A stretch of DNA of 64,000 nucleotides from contig CAJKBH010000005.1 of the NCBI GenBank assembly GCA_905198125.1, forward strand, positions 1 through 64,000. Reading direction: 5' to 3'. Under the pieces are notes generated by a model, which was given only the letters and a program-made list of their open reading frames with translations, did not search any database and had not been told where the DNA came from. The DNA comes from an uncultured Porphyromonadaceae bacterium. Its GTDB lineage: Bacteria > Bacteroidota > Bacteroidia > Bacteroidales > Muribaculaceae. Below, piece after piece: positions 61,429 through 64,000 of the stretch. Made by a program: the position numbers and the translations under genes. Numbering within the stretch: the first letter of the stretch is position 1; every line of letters begins with the position of its first letter.

Positions 61429-62592
61429 ATGAGAAACCTACTGATTACAGCATCGCTGCTGGCGGGAGCCGTGGTAAGCTCCTGTGTAAGTGGTACAACC
61501 AAGGATGTAAGGACGGCATCCGGACTGGATCCCCAGAACTTCGTGAGCGTATATGACGGCGACAGCACGGCGCTGTACACGTTGAAGAATGCCAACGGCA
61601 TGGAGGTGTGCGTCACCAATTTCGGAGGCCGCATCGTGTCGATAATGGTGCCTGACAAGGCCGGCAAAATGCAGGATGTCGTACTTGGTTTCGACAGTGT
61701 GCAGGCTTATTTCCCCGAGAACAACCAGACCGACTTCGGCGCAGCCATAGGACGTTACGCCAACCGTATCAACCAGGGTAAGTTCACTCTCGACGGCACG
61801 GAATATCAGCTGCCCCGCAACAACTTCGGCCACTGTCTGCACGGAGGCACCGACATGGGTACCAAGGGATGGCAGTACCGTGTGTATAAGATGATGGAGT
61901 GCAACGACTCGACGCTGGTACTGGGCATAGAGTCGAAGGATGGCGACAACGGCTTCCCCGGCACCGTGAAGGCGCAGGTGAAGTACACGGTGAAGTCGGA
62001 CAACAGTCTGGACATAACCTACGCCGCCACTACCGACAAGCCGACAATAATCAACATGACCAACCACAGCTACTTCAATCTGTCGGGCGATGCGAACAAG
62101 CCTGTGACCGACCAGCAGCTGACCATCAACGCCAGCCGTTACACTCCGGTGGACAGCACATACATGACCACAGGCGAGATCCTGCCGGTAGCCGGCACTC
62201 CGATGGATTTCACCAACGCCAAACTTGTGGGCGCCGAGATCGAGAAGCGTGACTTCGAACAGATCAAGAACGGCAACGGTTACGACCACAACTGGGTGCT
62301 CGACACCAACGGCGACGACACCAAGGAGGCCGTGAACCTGTTCTGTCCCGCCAGCGGCATCCGTCTGCAGGTTTACACCAACGAACCCGGCATACAGGTG
62401 TACAGCGGCAACTTCCTGGACGGCACCGTCAAGGGCAAGGGAGGCATAGTATATCAGCAGCGCACGGGCATCTGTCTGGAGACACAGAAATATCCCGACA
62501 CTCCCAACAAACCCGAATGGCCGTCAGCAGTGCTCCGTCCCGGCGAGATGTACCACTCGCACTGCATCTTCAAGTTCTCGGTGCAGAAGTGA
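61429..62592 (+). CDS. galM: aldose 1-epimerase (galactose mutarotase), lipoprotein form
   Basis: A 387-aa mutarotase that interconverts alpha and beta anomers of hexoses. The catalytic His is His213 in TNHSYFNLSG and the general base is Glu351 in ICLETQKYPDTPN. It carries a lipoprotein signal (LAGAVVSSC, Cys19), so it should be anchored outside the inner membrane rather than being cytoplasmic as in E. coli. It sits 51 bp upstream of an SGLT-type symporter and is probably cotranscribed, linking anomer supply to sugar uptake. Confidence 0.93.
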   Translation: MRNLLITASLLAGAVVSSCVSGTTKDVRTASGLDPQNFVSVYDGDSTALYTLKNANGMEVCVTNFGGRIVSIMVPDKAGKMQDVVLGFDSVQAYFPENNQTDFGAAIGRYANRINQGKFTLDGTEYQLPRNNFGHCLHGGTDMGTKGWQYRVYKMMECNDSTLVLGIESKDGDNGFPGTVKAQVKYTVKSDNSLDITYAATTDKPTIINMTNHSYFNLSGDANKPVTDQQLTINASRYTPVDSTYMTTGEILPVAGTPMDFTNAKLVGAEIEKRDFEQIKNGNGYDHNWVLDTNGDDTKEAVNLFCPASGIRLQVYTNEPGIQVYSGNFLDGTVKGKGGIVYQQRTGICLETQKYPDTPNKPEWPSAVLRPGEMYHSHCIFKFSVQK

Positions 62593-62643
62593 TTGGACCG
62601 AGTATAAGAAATATCTAACCTAACTGAAATAAACGATTTCTAT

Positions 62644-64000
62644 ATGGCATTTTTGGACTGGCTGGTCATAGGGCTTTTCTTCATAGCCTTGATCGGCATT
62701 GTGGTATGGGTGGCCCGTCAGAAGCAGGGCGATGCCAAGGACTACTTCCTCGGAGGTAAGGATGCGACATGGATAGCCATCGGTGCGTCTATCTTCGCCT
62801 CGAACATCGGATCGGAGCATCTGATCGGACTCGCAGGCTCCGGAGCATCGTCGGGTATGGCGATGGCCCACTGGGAGATCCAGGGCTGGATGATCCTGAT
62901 ATTAGGCTGGGTGTTCGTGCCGTTCTACAGCCGCTCGATGGTATATACGATGCCCGAGTTCCTGGAGCGTCGTTTCAATCCCGCGTCGCGCACCATTCTG
63001 TCGCTGATATCCCTTATCAGCTATGTGCTGACCAAGGTGGCCGTGACCGTTTATGCAGGCGGACTCGTGTTCCAGCAGGTGTTCGGCATCGACTCGCTGT
63101 GGGGCATCGACTTCTTCTGGATTGCCGCCATCGGCCTTGTTTTGATAACAGCCGTATATACCATATTCGGCGGTATGAAATCCGTGCTGTACACCTCGGT
63201 GCTGCAGACGCCCATCCTGTTGCTCGGATCGCTCGTGATCCTGGTGCTCGGACTTAAGGAATTAGGAGGCTGGGACGAGATGATGCGCATCTGCTCGGCC
63301 GTCGAGGTGAACGAATACGGCGACACGATGACAAACCTGATTCGCGACAACCGCGACGCGCAATATCCCTGGCTCGGCGCCCTTATCGGTTCGGCCGTGA
63401 TCGGTTTCTGGTACTGGTGTACCGACCAGTTTATCGTTCAGCGCGTGCTGTCGGGCAAGAACGAGAAGGAAGCGCGCCGAGGCACCATCTTCGGAGCCTA
63501 CCTCAAGCTGCTGCCCGTGTTCCTGTTCCTGATTCCGGGCATGATCGCCTTCGCGCTGCATCAGACACAGGGCTCGTTCCTGCCCCTGCTTCCCAACGGC
63601 AATCCCAACTCCGACGCCGCATTCCCCACACTCGTGGCCAAACTGCTGCCGGCCGGTTTCAAGGGGCTGATTGTCTGCGGTATCCTGGCCGCTCTGATGA
63701 GTTCGTTGGCTTCGCTGTTCAACTCCAGCTCCGCTCTGTTCACCATCGACTTCTACAAGCGCTTCAAACCCAATACGGACGCCAAGAAACTGGTGCGTAT
63801 CGGCCAGGCAGCTACGGTTGTGATCGTGATCTTAGGTATCCTCTGGATTCCCATCATGCGTTCGGTGGGCGATGTGCTCTATCTGTATCTGCAGGATGTG
63901 CAGTCGGTGCTCGCACCGGGTATCGCGGCCGCGTTCCTGTTGGGTATCCTGTGGAAGCGCTGCACGGCCCAGGGCGGTATGTGGGCGCTGATCACCGGTC
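62644..64000 (+). CDS. SGLT/SSS-family sodium:sugar symporter, N-terminal part
   Basis: The frame from ATG 62644 (MAFLDWLVIGLFFIALIGIV) is open to the window edge, about 452 residues. It has at least ten hydrophobic segments. Family markers are YFLGGKDATWIAIGASIFASNIGSEHLIGLAGSGA near the N-terminus, containing the sodium/sugar site region of SGLT proteins, GGMKSVLYTSVLQ, and GLIVCGILAALMSSLASLFNSSSALFTIDFYK with the sodium-binding serines. The partner galM suggests a glucose or galactose substrate. The C-terminus is missing. Confidence 0.93.
   Translation, partial: MAFLDWLVIGLFFIALIGIVVWVARQKQGDAKDYFLGGKDATWIAIGASIFASNIGSEHLIGLAGSGASSGMAMAHWEIQGWMILILGWVFVPFYSRSMVYTMPEFLERRFNPASRTILSLISLISYVLTKVAVTVYAGGLVFQQVFGIDSLWGIDFFWIAAIGLVLITAVYTIFGGMKSVLYTSVLQTPILLLGSLVILVLGLKELGGWDEMMRICSAVEVNEYGDTMTNLIRDNRDAQYPWLGALIGSAVIGFWYWCTDQFIVQRVLSGKNEKEARRGTIFGAYLKLLPVFLFLIPGMIAFALHQTQGSFLPLLPNGNPNSDAAFPTLVAKLLPAGFKGLIVCGILAALMSSLASLFNSSSALFTIDFYKRFKPNTDAKKLVRIGQAATVVIVILGILWIPIMRSVGDVLYLYLQDVQSVLAPGIAAAFLLGILWKRCTAQGGMWALITG

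Overview
The window looks like a chromosome segment of a GC-rich, gut-type Bacteroidales bacterium, most likely Muribaculaceae (S24-7) or a close relative. The reasons are: Mfa1/Mfa2-type fimbriae with DUF3575 and DUF3868 partners; Bacteroidota-type promoters (TTTG, 19-20 bp, TAnnTTTG) upstream of many genes; lipoprotein signals typical of the phylum; and two very large surface proteins ending in domains that resemble type IX secretion sorting signals. The family assignment is inference from gene content; there is no rRNA here. No tRNA, CRISPR array, transposase or phage gene was seen.

Layout. 1-4.6 kb (+): a hexuronate catabolic operon made of an SDR dehydrogenase (cut by the window edge), an orphan PTS-IIC-like permease, KDG kinase, KDPG aldolase and a KduI isomerase with a signal peptide. 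5.1-22.4 kb (+): a fimbrial locus made of DUF3575, DUF3868/OmpA-like, Mfa1-like fimbrillin, Mfa2-like anchor, a second fimbrillin, a further minor subunit, a 2647-aa surface protein and a DUF1573 protein. 22.5-26.8 kb (-): an oxalate module, frc-oxc-AEC permease, in the gene order of E. coli frc-oxc-yfdV. 27.2-40.2 kb (-): reverse rubrerythrin, AspT/YidE-type transporter, EttA, peptide deformylase, L31 type B, a carboxyltransferase with two biotin domains, a class A PBP, a flavin reductase and a phosphohexomutase. 40.5-47.5 kb (+): a GntR/ABC efflux-type operon, a frame-disrupted TraB/GumN gene, and the yicC-gmk-nadD-DUF5063-M18 peptidase operon. 47.7-51.2 kb (+): tig-clpP-clpX. 52-64 kb (+): recQ, a 1562-aa surface protein, a double-parvulin foldase, a lipoprotein aldose 1-epimerase and an SGLT-type symporter (cut by the edge).

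The most unusual content is between the genes. Four families of non-coding repeats are present. (1) A ~120-bp element with a perfect 26-bp purine-rich stem sits between genes of the uronate and fimbrial operons. A 77-bp derivative occurs in inverted orientation on both sides of the oxalate module. (2) A 60-bp double-hairpin element has ends that overlap stop codons. A structurally similar sequence lies in frame inside the second fimbrillin gene. (3) An AT-rich inverted element occurs in three copies. (4) A 255-bp multi-arm imperfect palindrome lies upstream of recQ.

Functionally, the first operon feeds unsaturated or keto-uronates into KDG, KDPG and then pyruvate plus glyceraldehyde-3-phosphate. 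The fimbrial locus builds and anchors a surface fibre and probably its large adhesin. The oxalate module would take up oxalate, activate it to oxalyl-CoA and decarboxylate it. The remainder is mostly housekeeping: protein quality control, nucleotide metabolism, cell wall synthesis and translation.
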